Positions 28,261-38,062 of a stretch of 64,000 nt of DNA are shown piece by piece. The notes under the pieces were generated by a model. The model had not been told where the DNA came from, did no database searches, and worked only from the letters and a program-made list of their open reading frames with translations. Made by a program: the position numbers and the translations under genes. The first letter of the stretch is position 1. Every line of letters begins with the position of its first letter. The stretch is from Skermanella stibiiresistens SB22 (lineage in GTDB: Bacteria > Pseudomonadota > Alphaproteobacteria > Azospirillales > Azospirillaceae), in NCBI RefSeq assembly GCF_000576635.1, contig NZ_AVFL01000008.1:1-64000 (forward strand). Direction: 5' to 3'.

Positions 28261-28845
28261 ATGATTTTCTATCAAGAAGAACGTATCGCAATGTTCATTG
28301 ACGGCGCGAATTTGTACGCGGCGGCGAGAGCGCTGGGCTTCGATATCGATTATAAGCGCTTGCTTGACCTGTTCGCATCCAAAGGTCGCCTTGTTCGTGC
28401 CTTTTACTATACAGCCCTAGTCGAGGACCAGGAGTACTCCCCGATTAGACCGCTCGTGGATTGGCTTGATTACAATGGTTATACCATGGTGACGAAGCCG
28501 ACCAAGGAATTCACCGACGCGTCCGGTCGCCGGAAGATCAAGGGAAACATGGACATAGAGTTGGCCATCGACGTGATGGAAATGGCCGAACATGTCGATC
28601 ATATCCTGCTTTTCTCCGGCGATGGCGATTTCCGCAGGCTTGTCGATGCCGTGCAGCGCAAGGGTGTCCGCGTTTCGGTGATCAGCACGGTCCGCAGCCA
28701 GCCGCCGATGGTGGCGGATGAGTTGCGGCGCCAAGCGGATAATTTCATCGAACTTCAGGATTTGTCGCCATCGATCGCCCGTGTGCACCAGCACCGCGAC
28801 CCGCCGGGTGGCGATCCCCACGGCAATCTGTACGAAAACGCCTGA
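28261..28845 (+). CDS. NYN-domain (LabA/DUF88-like) protein
   Basis: PIN-like NYN-domain protein of 194 residues, presumably a metal-dependent RNase. Acidic residues typical of the active site are in RIAMFIDGANLYAAARALGFDIDYKRLL, GNMDIELAIDVMEMA and LLFSGDGDFRRLVDAVQRKGVRV. It is widely found next to folK-rpoZ-rel in alphaproteobacteria. AAAAGG lies upstream of the ATG. The first 200 bases are less GC-rich than its neighbours. The target RNA is unknown to me. Confidence 0.9.
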   Translation: MIFYQEERIAMFIDGANLYAAARALGFDIDYKRLLDLFASKGRLVRAFYYTALVEDQEYSPIRPLVDWLDYNGYTMVTKPTKEFTDASGRRKIKGNMDIELAIDVMEMAEHVDHILLFSGDGDFRRLVDAVQRKGVRVSVISTVRSQPPMVADELRRQADNFIELQDLSPSIARVHQHRDPPGGDPHGNLYENA

Positions 28846-28884
28846 GCCCGACGGTAAAGCTCGACTCGGTCCCGCGGATATGAG

Positions 28885-28920
28885 AACACCGGACGGTTGG
28901 CCCGTCCGGTGTTTTATTTT
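28885..28920. terminator. Strong bidirectional terminator
   Basis: Stem AACACCGGACGG paired with CCGTCCGGTGTT around a five-base TTGGC loop, followed by TTATTTT on the plus strand and bounded by TCTCAT on the minus side. It lies between the convergent NYN gene (ends 28845) and the alcohol dehydrogenase gene (ends 28944). Confidence 0.9.
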
Positions 28921-28943
28921 GTGCTGTCGAACAGCCACTCGGA

Positions 28944-30113
28944 CTATGGCTTGAGGACGACCTTGATGCAGTTGTCCTTCTTGTCCCGGAATGTGCGATA
29001 GCCATCCGGCGCCTTGTCCAGCGGCACCTTGTGGGTGATCACGAAGCTGGGATCCAGATCGCCGTCCTCGATGTGCCTCATCAGGCGTGGCAGATATTTG
29101 TGAACGTGTGTCTGCCCCATCTTGAACTTCAGCCCCTTGTTGAAGGCCGCACCCATCGGGATCTTATCCACCACGCCACCATAGACGCCGGCCAAGGAAA
29201 CCGTACCTCCCTTCCGGCAAGCCAGAATGGCTTGGCGCAGTGCATGCGCCCGATCCGTCGTCATGAACGCCGCGAACTTCACCCTGTCATAGACGGCATC
29301 CACGCTGCCTCCGCCATGGGCTTCCATGCCGACCGCGTCGATGCAGCCGTCTGGGCCGCGACCGCCGGTCAATTCCATCAGGCGGTCGTGGACATCCTCC
29401 TCATCGAAATTGATCGTTATCGCGCCACCATCCCGCGCCATCGCCAAGCGCTCGGAGATACGGTCGATCGCGATCACTTGTTCGGCGCCCAACATGAAGG
29501 CGCTGCGGATCGCGAACTGGGCGACCGGTCCGCAGCCCCAGACTGCGACGACGTCGCCCGGTTCGATGTCGGCATTCTCCGCCGCCATGTACCCAGTTGG
29601 GAAGATGTCCGTCAGGAACAGCACCTGATCGTCGGTCAAGCCGTTCGGAACCTTGTAGGGCCCGATGTCGGCGTAGGGAACGCGGACGTATTCTGCTTGT
29701 CCACCGGCGTAGCCGCCGAACAGATGGGTATAGCCGAACAAACCCGAGGGTGACTGTCCCATCACCTTGGACGTCATCTCCGCGTTGGGATTTGAGTTAT
29801 CGCACAGCGAATACAAGTCATGATCACAGAAATAACAATGACCGCAAGCGATCGTGAAGGGGATGACGACCCGATCGCCGACCTTGAGGTTACCGGTTTC
29901 CGTGCCAACCTCGACCACCTCACCCATGAACTCGTGACCCAGGATGTCTCCCGACTTCAAGGAGGGAATATAGCCGTTATACAGATGGAGATCCGATCCG
30001 CAGATCGCGGTCGACGTCACCTTGATCACCGCGTCGCGCGGATTAACGATTTTCGGATCAGGGACCGTGTCGATCCGAACATCTTCCTTGCCGTGCCAAA
30101 CCAGCGCGCGCAT
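28944..30113 (-). CDS. Zinc-dependent alcohol dehydrogenase (formaldehyde-dehydrogenase-like)
   Basis: Medium-chain dehydrogenase of 389 residues. Catalytic zinc ligands are in [14 protein letters not shown] and [12 protein letters not shown]. The structural zinc cysteines are in [17 protein letters not shown]. The NAD-binding Rossmann segment [29 protein letters not shown] carries a GxGxxx motif. The long insertion between zinc and NAD domains and the [34 protein letters not shown] block are typical of the glutathione-independent formaldehyde dehydrogenase-like subgroup. The substrate cannot be decided from sequence. Confidence 0.88.
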   Translation of the reverse strand: MRALVWHGKEDVRIDTVPDPKIVNPRDAVIKVTSTAICGSDLHLYNGYIPSLKSGDILGHEFMGEVVEVGTETGNLKVGDRVVIPFTIACGHCYFCDHDLYSLCDNSNPNAEMTSKVMGQSPSGLFGYTHLFGGYAGGQAEYVRVPYADIGPYKVPNGLTDDQVLFLTDIFPTGYMAAENADIEPGDVVAVWGCGPVAQFAIRSAFMLGAEQVIAIDRISERLAMARDGGAITINFDEEDVHDRLMELTGGRGPDGCIDAVGMEAHGGGSVDAVYDRVKFAAFMTTDRAHALRQAILACRKGGTVSLAGVYGGVVDKIPMGAAFNKGLKFKMGQTHVHKYLPRLMRHIEDGDLDPSFVITHKVPLDKAPDGYRTFRDKKDNCIKVVLKP

Positions 30114-30197
30114 GTCGCCTCCTTCAGTCTTTCCGTTGGAGGCTCCAACCGCGCCGGGCGGGCATGGTTCCGTTCGATCTCGCGGCTTGACCGCTGC

Positions 30198-30686
30198 TCA
30201 GTCGACGTCCTTGCCCTTGCCGCGCATGACACGCGCCTTGTCTCGCTGCCAATCCCGCTCCTTCTCAGAAGCGCGCTTGTCGACCTTCTTCTTGCCGCGC
30301 GCGATCCCCAACTCGACCTTGGCGATGCCCCGCGCGTTGAAATAGATCGACAGGGGGACGATGGTCACGCCATCGCGCTTCATCGCCCCCATCATCTTGT
30401 TCATCTCGCGCTTGTGCACCAGCAGCTTGCGCGGCCGCTTCGGCTCATGCTGGAAATACTGGCCAGCCAGCTGATATTCCGGAATGTAGGAATTGACCAG
30501 ATAAAGTCCGCCGTTCTGCGCACCGGCATAGGACTCGCCAATGCTCGCTTTGCCGGAGCGCAGCGACTTGACCTCGGTGCCCAACAGCGCGATCCCAGCC
30601 TCGAGCGTGTCGTCGATGAAGTAATCGAACCGGGCGCGGCGATTTTGAGCCACCATGCGGCTCGTTACAGGCCCCGGCTGAGCCAT
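30198..30686 (-). CDS. smpB: SsrA-binding protein SmpB
   Basis: tmRNA partner of 162 residues for ribosome rescue. Typical core: [41 protein letters not shown] with the OB-fold RNA-binding surface, followed by [21 protein letters not shown] and a basic Lys/Arg-rich tail ([22 protein letters not shown]) that enters the ribosomal decoding centre. dapA lies upstream in the same direction, as in many alphaproteobacteria. No ssrA gene was seen in the window. Confidence 0.97.
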   Translation of the reverse strand: MAQPGPVTSRMVAQNRRARFDYFIDDTLEAGIALLGTEVKSLRSGKASIGESYAGAQNGGLYLVNSYIPEYQLAGQYFQHEPKRPRKLLVHKREMNKMMGAMKRDGVTIVPLSIYFNARGIAKVELGIARGKKKVDKRASEKERDWQRDKARVMRGKGKDVD

Positions 30687-30775
30687 GGGGTATCCTCTAC
30701 TTTCTTCTTATTCCGTCGCCAGCTCGGCTTGGCGGACCACTCCCGAGGGAGCGATCCGCCGAACCAAGTAGGGTA

Positions 30776-31651
30776 TCAGTTCAGCACGCCGGCCTTGACC
30801 ATCGCCTCGCGCACCGCCGTCTTCGTGGCGTCGGTCACCGGCACCACCGGCAACCGAACCTCCTCGGAGCACAGGCCCAGCAGACTGGCGGCGTATTTGA
30901 CCGGCGAGGGGCTGGTTTCCAGGAAGATCGCGTGGTGCAGCGGCATCAGCTGGTCGCGCAGCCGCTCGACCGTCGGCCAATCCTTGGCCTGCCAAGCCGC
31001 GTGCAGTTGGCTGCACTGGGCCGGCGCCACATTGGCGGTGACGGAGATGCAACCATGACCACCCTGCGCCAGATATCCCACGACGGTGGCGTCCTCGCCG
31101 CTCAGCTGGCAGAATTCGGGACCGATCTCGACGCGCGTTCTTAACGGTCTGGTCAAATCGGCTGTGGCATCCTTGACGCCGACGATATTGGGCAGCTTCG
31201 CCAGACGCGCCATTGTGGCGACCGTCATGTCGACCACGCTCCGACCCGGTATGTTGTAAATGATGATCGGAATTTCGACAGCGTCATGGATCGCCTTGTA
31301 ATGCTGATACAGACCTTCCTGCGTGGGCTTGTTGTAATAGGGCGTGACGCTGAGCACGGCATCCGCGCCCGCCTTCTTGGCGTGGCGGGTGAATTCGATC
31401 GCCTCGGCGGTCGAATTGGAGCCGGCGCCGGCGATGACCGGAACGCGCCCAGCCGCCGCCTCGATGCAGAGATCGACGACGCGCCGGTGCTCCTCGTGGC
31501 TCAGGGTCGGCGATTCGCCGGTCGTGCCGACCGGAACGAGCCCGTGGGTGCCTTGGACGATCTGCCAATCAACGAAGGATTGGAAGGCTTTCTCGTCGAC
31601 TTTGCCGTTCTTGAAAGGCGTCAAGAGCGCGACGATGGAACCTGTGAACAT
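30776..31651 (-). CDS. dapA: 4-hydroxy-tetrahydrodipicolinate synthase
   Basis: Aldolase of 291 residues for lysine and diaminopimelate synthesis; it condenses pyruvate with aspartate semialdehyde. The tetramer-type start [20 protein letters not shown] is followed by [17 protein letters not shown], the catalytic Tyr in [13 protein letters not shown] and the Schiff-base Lys in [14 protein letters not shown]. It is divergent from the lytic transglycosylase gene, with about 90 bp between them, and upstream of smpB. Confidence 0.97.
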   Translation of the reverse strand: MFTGSIVALLTPFKNGKVDEKAFQSFVDWQIVQGTHGLVPVGTTGESPTLSHEEHRRVVDLCIEAAAGRVPVIAGAGSNSTAEAIEFTRHAKKAGADAVLSVTPYYNKPTQEGLYQHYKAIHDAVEIPIIIYNIPGRSVVDMTVATMARLAKLPNIVGVKDATADLTRPLRTRVEIGPEFCQLSGEDATVVGYLAQGGHGCISVTANVAPAQCSQLHAAWQAKDWPTVERLRDQLMPLHHAIFLETSPSPVKYAASLLGLCSEEVRLPVVPVTDATKTAVREAMVKAGVLN

Positions 31652-31738
31652 GCCAACCTCCGTACCGGCACAACGATTGAGGCAGGCACATTAGCCGCAG
31701 CGGGCTGGTACGGCAAGTGCGCCCGCCATCTGCGTACG

Positions 31739-33682
31739 ATGGTATTGTGCGCCTTGGTGGCTGGCGCCGGGCTGTCCGGCGCCGCGGCGGCGGAGTTGGA
31801 CGAACGCGATCTCCAGCTCTATCGGGCCGCCTTCAAGGCCGCCGAGGCGGGACGCTGGGACGAGGCCGGAGCCGTGGCGTCGCAGGCGCGAGAACGACTG
31901 CCGGCCAAGGTGATCCAGTGGCTCGATATGGCGCGTCCGGAGACCACCGCCGGTTTCGAGACCATCGCCGCGTTCATCCGGCAGAACCCCGAATGGCCAA
32001 ACCTGAACACGCTCCGCCGCAACGCCGAAGTGGCGATGCCGGTCTGGATGCCCGCCTCCGAGGTCAAGACGTGGTTCGAGGCATATCCGCCGCTGACCGG
32101 CGGCGGGGCGGCGCGCTACGCGACCGTCCTGCTGAACGACGGCAATACGGCCCGCGCGGCGGACCTGGTCCGCGAGCGCTGGATCGCCGGTGGAATGGGC
32201 GTCACCGAGGAACTGGACTTCCGCGCCCGCTTCGGCGACCTGCTCCGCCAGCGCGACCATCTCGCCCGGTTCGACCGGCTGGTATGGGACGGCGAGGAGG
32301 GTGCCGCCCGCCGCATGTACCCCGTCGTCGGATCCGGCCACCAAGCCTTGGCGGAGGCCCGGTTCCATATGGCGGGCATGAGGAAGGGGAACATCGACGC
32401 CATCCTGAACAAGGTTCCGCCCAGCCTGCGGGCCGATCCTGGATTGCTCTACGAGCGCGCCCGCTGGCGCCGTCGCAAGGACATGGATGCCGGCGCGCTC
32501 GAGATCGTGATGAACAAGCCGGCCGACATGGGACGCCCAGCCGCGTGGTGGGCCGAAATGCACATCCTGGCACGCCGCGCCATCGAGCGGGGCGCCTATG
32601 CCGAGGCCTACCGGATCGCGGCCGATCACGCGCAGAAGGACGGCCTGCCGATGGCCCAGGCCGAATTCCTGGCGGGCTGGCTAGCGCTCCGCTTCACCAA
32701 TCAGCCGCGCGAGGCCTTGAAGCATTTCGAACGGCTCTACTCCGGTGTCAGCGCTCCGATCAGCCAGTCGCGCGGCGCCTATTGGGCGGGGCGCGCGGCC
32801 GAAGCCCTCAATCGGCAGGATGACGCCCGCAAATGGTATGGCGTCGCGGCCCGGCACGGCACCACCTTCTACGGACAACTGGCCCAGCAGCGCTCGCGCG
32901 ACCCACGTGCCGTCACCCTCTCGGCGGAAACCCGCCCCTCGGCCGAGGCGGTCGCAGCCTTTGGCCGGAAAGAACTGCCCAGGCTGACGCGGATGCTCAA
33001 CCAGATCGATCCGGTGGCCGACCGTGAGGGCATCTTCGTCCGCAGGATGGCTGCAAATGCCAAGCTCGCGGAGGAGTTCGTCCTGATCGCCGGCCTCGCC
33101 CGCGAAATGGGGCGGGCGGACTTGGCGGTCTCCGTCGCCAAACAGGCGGTACAGGATGACGTGATACTGACGGACTCGGGCTATCCCGTGGTGGGCATGC
33201 CGGAATTGGGGTGGCTGGAGCCGGCGCTCGTCCACTCCCTGATCCGGCAGGAGAGCACGTTCAATCAAAACGCCGTCAGCCCCGCCGGGGCTCGTGGCCT
33301 GATGCAATTGATGCCAGCCACCGCCAAGCAGGTGGCGGACCAGCTTGGCATGCGCCACACCAACAGCCGCCTGACGGCGGACCCGGAGTACAACATCGCG
33401 CTCGGCAGCGCCTACATGAGGGAACTGCTCGACCGTTTCAACGGCTCGTACGTCCTGGCGATCGCCGGCTATAACGCGGGCCCCGGCCGCGTCCGCGAAT
33501 GGCTTCAAACCAATGGCGATCCACGGTCGGAGGGTGTGGACGTGGTGGACTGGATCGAGTTGATTCCGATCTACGAGACGCGCAACTATGTCCAGAGGGT
33601 GATGGAGGCGGTCCACGTCTACCGCGCCCGCATGAACGGTGGAAACGCCAGACTGCTCCTGGAGGAGGATCTGAAACGGTGA
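31739..33682 (+). CDS. slt: Soluble lytic murein transglycosylase
   Basis: Periplasmic muramidase of about 647 residues. A signal peptide (MVLCALVAGAGLSGAAAAE) leads into a long alpha-superhelical domain of short repeats. The C-terminal lysozyme-like catalytic domain has the Glu in HSLIRQESTFNQNAVSPAGARGLMQLMPATA and GYNAGPGRVREWL near the end. The start is uncertain: basic residues (ARHLRT) just before the ATG at 31739 would suit a signal peptide n-region, but no standard start codon was found for them. The gene overlaps the next one by 4 bp. It recycles and remodels peptidoglycan. Confidence 0.9.
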   Translation: MVLCALVAGAGLSGAAAAELDERDLQLYRAAFKAAEAGRWDEAGAVASQARERLPAKVIQWLDMARPETTAGFETIAAFIRQNPEWPNLNTLRRNAEVAMPVWMPASEVKTWFEAYPPLTGGGAARYATVLLNDGNTARAADLVRERWIAGGMGVTEELDFRARFGDLLRQRDHLARFDRLVWDGEEGAARRMYPVVGSGHQALAEARFHMAGMRKGNIDAILNKVPPSLRADPGLLYERARWRRRKDMDAGALEIVMNKPADMGRPAAWWAEMHILARRAIERGAYAEAYRIAADHAQKDGLPMAQAEFLAGWLALRFTNQPREALKHFERLYSGVSAPISQSRGAYWAGRAAEALNRQDDARKWYGVAARHGTTFYGQLAQQRSRDPRAVTLSAETRPSAEAVAAFGRKELPRLTRMLNQIDPVADREGIFVRRMAANAKLAEEFVLIAGLAREMGRADLAVSVAKQAVQDDVILTDSGYPVVGMPELGWLEPALVHSLIRQESTFNQNAVSPAGARGLMQLMPATAKQVADQLGMRHTNSRLTADPEYNIALGSAYMRELLDRFNGSYVLAIAGYNAGPGRVREWLQTNGDPRSEGVDVVDWIELIPIYETRNYVQRVMEAVHVYRARMNGGNARLLLEEDLKR

Positions 33683-34380
33683 CGGCCAACCCAATTCGGG
33701 AAAGGCTTTCGGGCATCGGGGCATGTGTCTTCGACGCCTATGGCACGCTGCTGGACGTCCGGTCGGCGACCGGCCGACTGGCCGCCGAGCTGGGCGGCAA
33801 GGCGGAGCTCGTGGGTGGGCTGTGGCGGACCAAGCAGCTCGAATACACGTGGCTGCTGAGCCTGATGGGCCATAGGCGTGATTTCTGGCAGGTCACGCGC
33901 GACGCCTTGGACCACGCTTTCGGTGTCGCGGGACTGGACGACGACGCGCTGAAGGAGAAGCTGATGCGGCGCTACTTGTCGCTGGACGCCTATCCCGATG
34001 TGGCGCCGGTGCTGGCGGAACTCCGCTCCAGGGGACTGACGACGGCCATCCTCTCCAACGGCACGCCGGATATGCTGGCGTCCGGGGTGGAAAGCGCCGG
34101 TATCGCGGGATACCTGGACGCGGTGCTGTCGGTCGAGGAGGTCGGCGTTTACAAACCGCACCGATCGGTCTATCAGCTCGCTTGCGATCGCTTCGGCCTG
34201 GATCGTGGGCAAATCTGCTTCGTGTCGTCGAACGGCTGGGATGTCGCCGGAGCCGCCAGCTTCGGCTTCCAAACCGTGTGGTTGAACCGCTTCGATGCCG
34301 AGCGGGAACGGCTTCCCGGCACTCCGGCGCTGGTCCTGGGTGGTTTGGCCGATCTGTCCGGCTCGATCGATCGCGGTTAG
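33679..34380 (+). CDS. HAD-superfamily haloacid dehalogenase, type II
   Basis: 233-residue HAD hydrolase. It carries motif I GACVFDAYGTLLDVRS (nucleophile Asp), motif II TAILSNGTPDML, motif III VYKPHRSVYQLA (Lys) and motif IV CFVSSNGWDVAGAASFGF. These features and the length match L-2-haloacid dehalogenases. It starts at a GTG that overlaps the slt stop (GTGA, 33679-33682), so it is probably translated with slt. The physiological substrate is unknown. Confidence 0.87.
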   Translation: MTANPIRERLSGIGACVFDAYGTLLDVRSATGRLAAELGGKAELVGGLWRTKQLEYTWLLSLMGHRRDFWQVTRDALDHAFGVAGLDDDALKEKLMRRYLSLDAYPDVAPVLAELRSRGLTTAILSNGTPDMLASGVESAGIAGYLDAVLSVEEVGVYKPHRSVYQLACDRFGLDRGQICFVSSNGWDVAGAASFGFQTVWLNRFDAERERLPGTPALVLGGLADLSGSIDRG

Positions 34381-34404
34381 GTTCCCGCTTGCCAGGATAG
34401 CCGC

Positions 34405-35433
34405 ATGCCCGCCTCCTCCCCATCCTCGCACAGTCCCACCCTTCCCGGCCTCAGCCCGCCGACCCACGCCGATGTCATCGCGGCCGCCGGGCGCCTGAAA
34501 GGCCATGCCGTCGTCACGCCGCTTCTGGAATCGCCGCTTCTGAACGACCAACTCGGTGGCAGGCTTCTGGTGAAGGCGGAAGTCCTACAACGGACCGGTA
34601 GCTTCAAGTTCCGAGGCGCGTTCAACCGCATCAGCCAGATCCCCGAGGTGGAGCGTGCCAACGGCGTCGTCGCCTTCTCATCGGGAAATCACGCCCAGGG
34701 CGTCGCGGCCGCGGCTCGGATGCTGGGTATCAAAGCGACCATCGTGATGCCGTCGGACGCGCCGGCGATCAAGATCGCCAACACCCGCGCCTGGGGCGCC
34801 GAAGTCGTGCTCTACGATCGCTGGACGGAGGATCGGGAAGCCATAGGCGCTCGGATCTCCAGCGAAACCGGCGCCACCCTGGTTCGTCCCTATGACGATC
34901 CGCATGTCATGGCGGGCCAGGGCACCATCGGCCTCGAACTCGCCGATCAGGCCGACGCGGCGGGAGCGACGCTCGACGCGGTGCTGGCGCCCTGTGGTGG
35001 TGGCGGCATGATCAGCGGTATCGCGCTGGCCCTCTCGGGCCGCCTGCCGGAAACCAAGATCTTCGCGGTCGAGCCGGAGGGTTTCGACGACACGCGGCGG
35101 TCACTGGTGGCAGGCCAGCGCTTGGCGAACACGCCGGGAGCGTCGTCCTTCTGCGATGCCTTGTTGGCCGCGACTCCCGGCATCCTGACCTTCGCGGTCA
35201 ATGGCGAGCACCTCGCCGGCGGCTTCGCCGTGAGTGACGCCGAGGTTGGTCGCGCCATGGCGGTGGCCAGGGATCACTTCAAGCTTGTGGTCGAGCCGGG
35301 TGGTGCCGTCGCCCTGGCCGCCGTGATCGCCGGCAAGGTCGCGATCGAGGGGCGGACGCTCGCGGTGGTCTGCTCCGGCGGCAATGTCGATCCGGCCGTT
35401 TATCAGCGGGCGCTGTCCGAATTCGGAATATAA
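34405..35433 (+). CDS. Threonine ammonia-lyase / serine-threonine dehydratase
   Basis: PLP fold-type II enzyme of 342 residues. The Schiff-base Lys is in QRTGSFKFRGAFNRI; SSGNHAQGVAAAARMLG binds the carboxylate, and the phosphate-binding glycine loop is CGGGGMISGIAL. It lacks the C-terminal ACT-type regulatory domain of biosynthetic IlvA, which suggests a catabolic TdcB-like or racemase-like enzyme. It follows the HAD gene by 24 bp. Confidence 0.87.
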   Translation: MPASSPSSHSPTLPGLSPPTHADVIAAAGRLKGHAVVTPLLESPLLNDQLGGRLLVKAEVLQRTGSFKFRGAFNRISQIPEVERANGVVAFSSGNHAQGVAAAARMLGIKATIVMPSDAPAIKIANTRAWGAEVVLYDRWTEDREAIGARISSETGATLVRPYDDPHVMAGQGTIGLELADQADAAGATLDAVLAPCGGGGMISGIALALSGRLPETKIFAVEPEGFDDTRRSLVAGQRLANTPGASSFCDALLAATPGILTFAVNGEHLAGGFAVSDAEVGRAMAVARDHFKLVVEPGGAVALAAVIAGKVAIEGRTLAVVCSGGNVDPAVYQRALSEFGI

Positions 35434-35652
35434 TGTATTTTAAATAAATACCTAGTTCGGGATGTTCCTGACTATTTCCAGCTTGCCGCCTCCATCCGGT
35501 GACGCCGATGGATGATCGCGGCGGACACTACGCCTTCCGGATGGCTAAACCGTCATTGCATCGGCGAACAGACCTAATCGCGCTGCCCTATTCGCACCGC
35601 GACGGCCATTATCCCGCCTCATGCAAAAGCTTTCCGGCAGGCGATTCACGTA

Positions 35653-35850
35653 ATGGACGACTCCACGAGCCTCAACGTCAGCCCCTATCTGCTGCGGCCG
35701 CTGCGGAAGATCGAGGAAGTCATGGCGTTGCGCGAGGAGCGGCAGCGCCTCAAGGCGTCACGCATCCATTCCACCATCCCCGGTGATCGACGCTATGCAG
35801 TGATCCTGGGTGGCAAATATGGAGGCCTGACTTCAAAGCCCTCGTATTAA
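35653..35850 (+). CDS. Small hypothetical protein
   Basis: A 65-residue product (MDDSTSLNVSPYLLRPLRKIEEVMALREERQRLKASRIHS...). The ATG has AGGCG about eight bases upstream. It has a basic helical middle and a C-terminal part with VILGGKYGGLTSKPSY, and no family is recognised. The 220 bp before it include AT-rich sequence after the dehydratase and should contain its promoter. It could still be a chance frame; I give moderate confidence because of the ribosome site and codon pattern. Confidence 0.4.
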   Translation: MDDSTSLNVSPYLLRPLRKIEEVMALREERQRLKASRIHSTIPGDRRYAVILGGKYGGLTSKPSY

Positions 35851-35932
35851 AAGGTTCATTTGCCAACACTGGCTTCCTCGGAGTATCCGCACCGCATCCA
35901 CTGAGTTAATCTCCAGCGAAGGGTGATGTGCG

Positions 35933-36553
35933 GTGAGTTACCAAACGTACGAACGGATCGCCCCCCTCTACGACGTGCTGGACAAAGCCTACGAGGTCTC
36001 CTGGAAGAAGCGATTACGCGCCGATGTGTTTCGCGGGGCCGGTGGAGTGATACTCGACGCCGGTTGCGGCACCGGCTGCAATATTCCCTTCTATCCGCGG
36101 GACGCCAGGGTGGTGGGTGTCGATAACAGCCCTGGGATGCTGGTGCGGGCTCGGAAGCGGGCCCTCAAGGAGGAGGTCCGGGCCGACTTCCTGGAGATGG
36201 ATCTGACACGGACCCATTTTCCCGACAACCATTTCGACGCCATCGCGGCCACCTTCGTGTTCTGCGTCCTGCCGGAGGAGTTGCAGCTTCCGGTGCTGCG
36301 GGAGATGCGGCGAGTCTGCAAACCCGACGGCACGATCCGGATCCTCGACTACACACTGTCGAAGAAAGCTCCCGTCCGCATGATGATGCGGGTGGTCTCG
36401 CCTTGGCTGAACTTCGCCTTCGCCGCGCGATACACGGCCCGGTATGAAACGTATCTTCCCGAAGCCGGGCTGATCACGGTTCAGAACAGGTTCGTAATGG
36501 GCGATGTCGTTAAATTGCTTGAGCTGAAGCCTGACGCCAAGACGGTCGCATAG
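35933..36553 (+). CDS. Class I SAM-dependent methyltransferase
   Basis: UbiE/PmtA-like methyltransferase of 206 residues. The N-terminal YERIAPLYDVLDKAYEVSWKKRLR is typical of this branch. Motif I is ILDAGCGTGCNIPFYP, the acidic post-I segment is VVGVDNSPGMLVRARKRA, and motif II is DAIAATFVFCVLP. It starts at GTG (35933), with a GAAGGG-like site upstream. The substrate (quinone, phospholipid or other) is not determinable from sequence. Confidence 0.82.
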   Translation: MSYQTYERIAPLYDVLDKAYEVSWKKRLRADVFRGAGGVILDAGCGTGCNIPFYPRDARVVGVDNSPGMLVRARKRALKEEVRADFLEMDLTRTHFPDNHFDAIAATFVFCVLPEELQLPVLREMRRVCKPDGTIRILDYTLSKKAPVRMMMRVVSPWLNFAFAARYTARYETYLPEAGLITVQNRFVMGDVVKLLELKPDAKTVA

Positions 36554-36591
36554 CCGGGACGATCGAGAGGGACGGTGCGGCGGCGAACCGG

Positions 36592-38025
36592 TCAGCTGGC
36601 TGAAAGCGTTGGCTGGCTCGCCTGCCGGAAGATCCTGGCGGCCGGCAGATGGACGGTGACCCGCGTGCCGACACCCGGGGTGCTATCGATCAGCAGCCGG
36701 CCGCCATGGAGTTTGACCAGAGAGTTGGTGATCGGCAGCCCCAGACCGGTGCCCTCGTATTTGCGGTTCAGGTCCGACTCGATCTGGGTGAAGGGTTCGA
36801 GCGCGACGCGGACTTCCGCTTCGGTCATGCCGATCCCGGTATCGAGCACCGCGATGTCCAACCCACCGTCGGACGCGGAGCCGGCCGAGATCGTGACCGA
36901 GCCACCGCGCGCGGTGAACTTGACCGCGTTGGAAACCAAGTTGAGCAGAACCTGCTTCAGTTTCATCGCGTCGGCCAGCACGTGCGGCAAATTCTCCTCG
37001 ATCTCCTGCCTGATCCTCACGTCGGCGTTCTCCGCCCGTCCAATCATGACGCGGACGGAGGCGCCGATGATCACATGCAAGTCGGTGATGTCCTCGTACA
37101 GTTCCATCTTGCCATCCTCGGCCTTGGCGTAATCGAGGATGTCGTTGATGACGGTCAGCAGGTGGCGGCCGCCGTCACGAATGTCCCTAGCGTACTCGGT
37201 ATAGAGCGGCTGTCCGGTTGGCCCAAATGACTCGTCCGCGATGATCTCGGAAAAACCGATGATCGCGTTCAGCGGCGTGCGAAGCTCATGGCTCATGTTT
37301 GCGACGAACTGGCTCCTGGTTCGGTTGGCCAGTTCAGCCTGTTCCTTCGCGTCGCGCAGGGCCGCTTCGGTCCGCCGGTGGGCGGAGATGTCGCGGGCGA
37401 TGAGCAGGACCTCGGCACCGGATGACGTGGGCATCGGCACACCGCTGATCTCGACGCAGAGCGAGCTTCCGTCGAGCCTCGCCACCCAGATCTCGCTGGG
37501 CGGAAACGCCTCGCCAGCGGCCAGCGCCCGTTCCAGCCGGGCGCGGATCTCCGCAGACGTGACTCCATCCACCATGTCCAGCACCGGACGGGCCAGCAGG
37601 ATATCCGCCGACGACGCGGCGAGCATCCTGAGGCCTCCGGCGTTGACATAGTCGAGCAGGCCGTCGCGGCTGATCATCAGCATTTCCGGGATGGACGAGA
37701 CGATGGCTTGAAGGCGCCGGCCGGACGCGGTCTCGCCGTCCGCCGCCCGATCCGGCACCGGATCACGTCGTCGGCCAAGCCGTTGGCGAAGTTTCAAGTT
37801 GGCCACGCCTCCCAGCGCGATGATCACGACCAGGATGACGACCAGCGACGCCCAGGCCGACGAATCCATGCCAATGATGGACAGACCGAGCGTCGTCAGG
37901 ACCGAGGCGGCGGCCACGGATGTGATCAGGAGCGCCGTACGCCGAACGGTGCCATCAGGGGGACCGGACAGTACCGTCTCCATCGAAAATGCCGCCTCTC
38001 CACATTCAGGCCGCGACCCGGACAC
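36592..38025 (-). CDS. PAS-containing membrane histidine kinase
   Basis: Sensor kinase of 477 residues. Two N-terminal membrane helices (about 28-48 and 56-75) are followed by a PAS domain (QAIVSSIPEMLMISRDGLLDYVNAGG...). The HisKA box contains the phospho-acceptor His in FVANMSHELRTPLNAIIGFSEII. The HATPase domain has NLVSNAVKFTARGG, LDTGIGM and GTGLGLPITNSLVKLHGG. The start is probably GTG at 38025, with an ATG at 37983 as alternative. No response regulator is directly adjacent, so its partner is unknown. Confidence 0.87.
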   Translation of the reverse strand: MSGSRPECGEAAFSMETVLSGPPDGTVRRTALLITSVAAASVLTTLGLSIIGMDSSAWASLVVILVVIIALGGVANLKLRQRLGRRRDPVPDRAADGETASGRRLQAIVSSIPEMLMISRDGLLDYVNAGGLRMLAASSADILLARPVLDMVDGVTSAEIRARLERALAAGEAFPPSEIWVARLDGSSLCVEISGVPMPTSSGAEVLLIARDISAHRRTEAALRDAKEQAELANRTRSQFVANMSHELRTPLNAIIGFSEIIADESFGPTGQPLYTEYARDIRDGGRHLLTVINDILDYAKAEDGKMELYEDITDLHVIIGASVRVMIGRAENADVRIRQEIEENLPHVLADAMKLKQVLLNLVSNAVKFTARGGSVTISAGSASDGGLDIAVLDTGIGMTEAEVRVALEPFTQIESDLNRKYEGTGLGLPITNSLVKLHGGRLLIDSTPGVGTRVTVHLPAARIFRQASQPTLSAS

Positions 38026-38062
38026 TATGCGGGTGACTGGTTGACGATTCGCTAAATGAACA

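Noticed and set aside
28885-28920. Hairpin considered as part of a CRISPR or mobile-element repeat
   Set aside because: A single copy, followed by a T-tract and lying between convergent genes; a terminator explains it fully.
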